From: Paenibacillus sp. MSJ-34
GTDB lineage: Bacteria > Bacillota > Bacilli > Paenibacillales > Paenibacillaceae
NCBI RefSeq assembly: GCF_018918005.1
Contig: NZ_JAHLPR010000018.1
Span: 34,950 to 98,949 of the forward strand
DNA: 64,000 nt
Reading direction: 5' to 3'
Shown here: positions 62,103-64,000 of the stretch, in pieces
How the letters are laid out: each line of letters begins with the position of its first letter
Numbering within the stretch: position 1 is the first letter of the stretch
Notes under the pieces: model-generated
The model's database searches: none
Told to the model about the DNA's origin: nothing
The model's input: only the letters and a program-made list of their open reading frames with translations
Position numbers and translations under genes: made by a program

Positions 62103-63824
62103 ATGGATTTGGAACGGAAATGGTGGAAGGAAAGCGTCGTCTATCAGATTTATCCGCGCAGTTTTATGGATAGCAACGGGGACGGAATCGGCGATTTGCA
62201 GGGGATCGTCTCCAAGCTGGATTATTTAAAGGAACTGGGAATCGGCATTATTTGGCTCAGTCCGGTGTACGCTTCGCCCAATGACGACAACGGATACGAT
62301 ATTAGCGATTATCAAGCGATTATGGACGAGTTCGGGACGATGGAAGATTGGGAGGAACTGCTGCAGGAAGCCCACCGGCGCGGCATTCGGCTCGTTATGG
62401 ATTTGGTCGTGAACCATACGTCGGACGAGCATGCCTGGTTCGTCGAAGCGCGTTCGTCCAAGGACAATCCAAAGCGGGACTATTATATTTGGCGTCCGGG
62501 ACGGGAAGGCGGAGAAGGCGGAGAAGGCCGGGATGGACGGGATGGACGGGAACCGAACAATTGGGTGTCGTTCTTCGGCGGATCCGCCTGGAAGCTTGAC
62601 GAGCAGACCGATGAATATTATTTGCATTTATTCTCGCAGAAACAGCCGGATTTGAACTGGGAGAACGAGAAGCTGCGCCGGGAGATTTACGATATGATGA
62701 CATGGTGGCTGGATAAAGGCATCGACGGATTCCGTATGGATGTCATCAATCTCATTTCCAAGGATACGTCGTATCCCGATGCGGCAGAGGAATCCGCGGA
62801 CCGGTATCAATGGGGCGGGCAATATTTCATGAACGGGCCGCGCATCCATGAGTTTCTGCAAGAGATGAACCGGGAAGTGCTGGCGAAGTACGATGTGATG
62901 ACGGTCGGAGAAATGCCGGGTGCGACGGTCGAGGAAGCGGTGAAGTATACGTCTTCCGGGCGGGGCGAGTTGAACATGGTGTTCCAATTCGAGCATATGG
63001 AGCTTGATTCCGGCGTGAACAAATGGGATGTGAAGCCGTGGAAATTGGCCGATCTGAAGGCCGTCTTCAACAAATGGCAGACCGGATTGCAGGGCAAAGG
63101 CTGGAACAGCTTATACTTGAATAATCACGATCAGCCGCGAATGGTGTCGCGCTTCGGCGACGACGGCGAGTATCGCGTGGAATCCGCGAAGATGCTGGCG
63201 ACATTTCTGCATATGCAGCAAGGCACGCCGTTTATTTATCAAGGGGAAGAGATCGGGATGACCAACGTCCGCTTCCCTTCGATTCAAGACTATCGGGATA
63301 TCGAAATCTTGAATATGTATCGCGAGAAAATGGAGCAGGGCGCCGACGAACGGGAAGTGATGGAGGCGATCTATGCCAAAGGGCGGGACAATGCCCGCAC
63401 CCCGTTCCAATGGAACGACGCCCCGCATGGCGGATTTACGACAGGCACGCCATGGCTCGCGGTCAACCCGAATTACAAGACGATCCATGCAAGCAAGGAG
63501 CAATCCGATCCGAACTCCATCTATCATTATTACCGGCAGCTTATTCGTCTGCGCCAGGAGCATGACATTATTGTGTACGGCGATTTCCGCATGCTGCTGC
63601 CCGAGCATGACCAAATTGTCGCCTATACGCGCAAGCTGGGCGGACAAACGCTGCTGGTCATCCTCAACTTCTCCGACGGCGAGCCGGAATGGCTGCCCCA
63701 ACCGGGTGTAGACGCGGCGGGCGCCCGTCTGTTGATCGGGAACTATCCCGTGGCCGACGGGTCGGTACCCGGCGAACGGTTCGTATTGAAGCCGTATGAG
63801 GCGAGGGTGTATATTTGCGATTAA
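62103..63824 (+). CDS. Oligo-1,6-glucosidase/alpha-glucosidase, GH13 family
   Basis: The 573-residue enzyme begins KWWKESVVYQIYPRSF and has the GH13 conserved regions. These are DLVVNHTSD, GFRMDVINL (nucleophile D), MTVGEMPG (acid/base E) and NNHDQPR (transition-state D). The V after the nucleophile motif (MDV) is typical of enzymes that cut alpha-1,6 bonds. It should release glucose from short isomaltooligosaccharides made by the GH66 enzyme. A Gly/Arg/Glu/Asp-rich stretch at about 132-150, encoded by small tandem repeats, enlarges a loop that is short in relatives. GGGGAGAG precedes the ATG. Confidence 0.92.
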   Translation: MDLERKWWKESVVYQIYPRSFMDSNGDGIGDLQGIVSKLDYLKELGIGIIWLSPVYASPNDDNGYDISDYQAIMDEFGTMEDWEELLQEAHRRGIRLVMDLVVNHTSDEHAWFVEARSSKDNPKRDYYIWRPGREGGEGGEGRDGRDGREPNNWVSFFGGSAWKLDEQTDEYYLHLFSQKQPDLNWENEKLRREIYDMMTWWLDKGIDGFRMDVINLISKDTSYPDAAEESADRYQWGGQYFMNGPRIHEFLQEMNREVLAKYDVMTVGEMPGATVEEAVKYTSSGRGELNMVFQFEHMELDSGVNKWDVKPWKLADLKAVFNKWQTGLQGKGWNSLYLNNHDQPRMVSRFGDDGEYRVESAKMLATFLHMQQGTPFIYQGEEIGMTNVRFPSIQDYRDIEILNMYREKMEQGADEREVMEAIYAKGRDNARTPFQWNDAPHGGFTTGTPWLAVNPNYKTIHASKEQSDPNSIYHYYRQLIRLRQEHDIIVYGDFRMLLPEHDQIVAYTRKLGGQTLLVILNFSDGEPEWLPQPGVDAAGARLLIGNYPVADGSVPGERFVLKPYEARVYICD

Positions 63825-63854
63825 GCGTTGCGGCTAAAGCGGTAGGGCTAAGCT

Positions 63855-63877
63855 CCCGGACTTGTCCGGGGGTTTTT
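63855..63877 (+). terminator. Intrinsic terminator of cluster d
   Basis: CCCGGA pairs with TCCGGG across CTTG, and GGTTTTT follows. It lies 30 bases after the glucosidase gene. Confidence 0.8.
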
Positions 63878-63954
63878 CTTAACATTATAGAATTTATAAA
63901 ATTTTGGGGTGGGCAGGGCTTCCGCCTCGTTTTTGTTTTTGGTAAGGTTAGGAT

Positions 63955-64000
63955 ATGGAGACGAACGTGCTAAAACGAATCTTCTTTGATGAACATGGAC
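63955..64000 (+). CDS. Start of a probable transposase gene (IS91-like), cut by the window edge
   Basis: From the ATG at 63955 the frame reads METNVLKRIFFDEHG and is open to the end. LKRIFF.. followed by HG is how some IS91-like transposases begin, as I remember them. AAGG lies 7 bases upstream. With only 15 residues the call is weak. Confidence 0.35.
   Translation, partial: METNVLKRIFFDEHG

Noticed and set aside
1..64000. tRNA, rRNA and riboswitch signals
   Set aside because: I saw no cloverleaf, rRNA stretch or known riboswitch core in the intergenic regions I read. A covariance-model scan would be decisive.

Overview
The window looks like a chromosome segment of a Gram-positive, sugar-scavenging member of the Paenibacillaceae (Paenibacillus or Cohnella-like). 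The reasons are lipoprotein-type sugar-binding proteins with MalFG- or RbsC-type permeases, three YesM/YesN-type sensor kinase and AraC-type response regulator pairs, ROK regulators and kinases, an S-layer-homology lipoprotein, strong AGGAGG ribosome-binding sites and frequent TTG/GTG starts. I infer the taxon from gene style; no marker gene is present.

Left part (1-6650), defence and mobile DNA. On the minus strand, the 5' part of a Cas10-like polymerase gene without an HD domain runs off the left edge. It overlaps by one base an upstream gene for a DUF6602-like protein with a PD-(D/E)XK nuclease motif. Next to this pair, a leader with a good sigma-A promoter precedes a 36-repeat, 35-spacer CRISPR array whose repeat is of the type I-C class. 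No type I-C cas gene is in view. A single decayed repeat of I-C form, with a different stem, lies on the opposite strand between the nuclease gene and the leader. An IS3-family element follows the array.

AT-rich accessory island (about 6650-14050). It holds an SLH-domain lipoprotein and a 5'-truncated cell-wall-type polymorphic toxin ending in an EndoU-like RNase domain. After these come two near-identical immunity-like genes, two copies of a second small gene (one broken), a TPR gene broken by two frameshifts, and a fragment of a second TPR gene. Repeated terminator-like hairpins separate these modules. This looks like a toxin-immunity locus that grew by duplication and is decaying.

Right part (14100-63900), mostly carbohydrate uptake and catabolism in four blocks. 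(a) 18100-29520: two Gfo/Idh/MocA dehydrogenases, a ROK kinase, a NagB-like deaminase, a TIM-barrel isomerase, an ABC importer and a sensor/regulator pair, probably for an amino sugar or modified sugar. (b) 30429-39312: a ROK repressor with a palindromic operator, a YhfX-like PLP enzyme, a ribose-type ABC importer, a chemoreceptor and a ROK kinase. (c) 39660-51315: an ABC importer and sensor/regulator pair, then an SDR, an enoyl-CoA hydratase, an aldose-1-epimerase-like protein, a family III CoA-transferase and a solute-binding-protein homologue with no signal peptide. (d) 53611-63824: a divergent sensor/regulator pair facing an importer, a leaderless GH66 dextranase-like enzyme and a GH13 oligo-1,6-glucosidase, which reads as uptake and intracellular breakdown of isomaltooligosaccharides. 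A stem-loop lies between the binding-protein gene and the next transporter gene in all four importers.

An intergenic repeat of about 30 bases occurs at least eight times in both orientations from 17.6 to 52.8 kb. A transposase-like gene with altered catalytic motifs sits at 51.8 kb, and the start of a probable IS91-like transposase closes the window. The main candidate for an undescribed system is the Cas10-like plus DUF6602-like pair with its lone pseudo-repeat.
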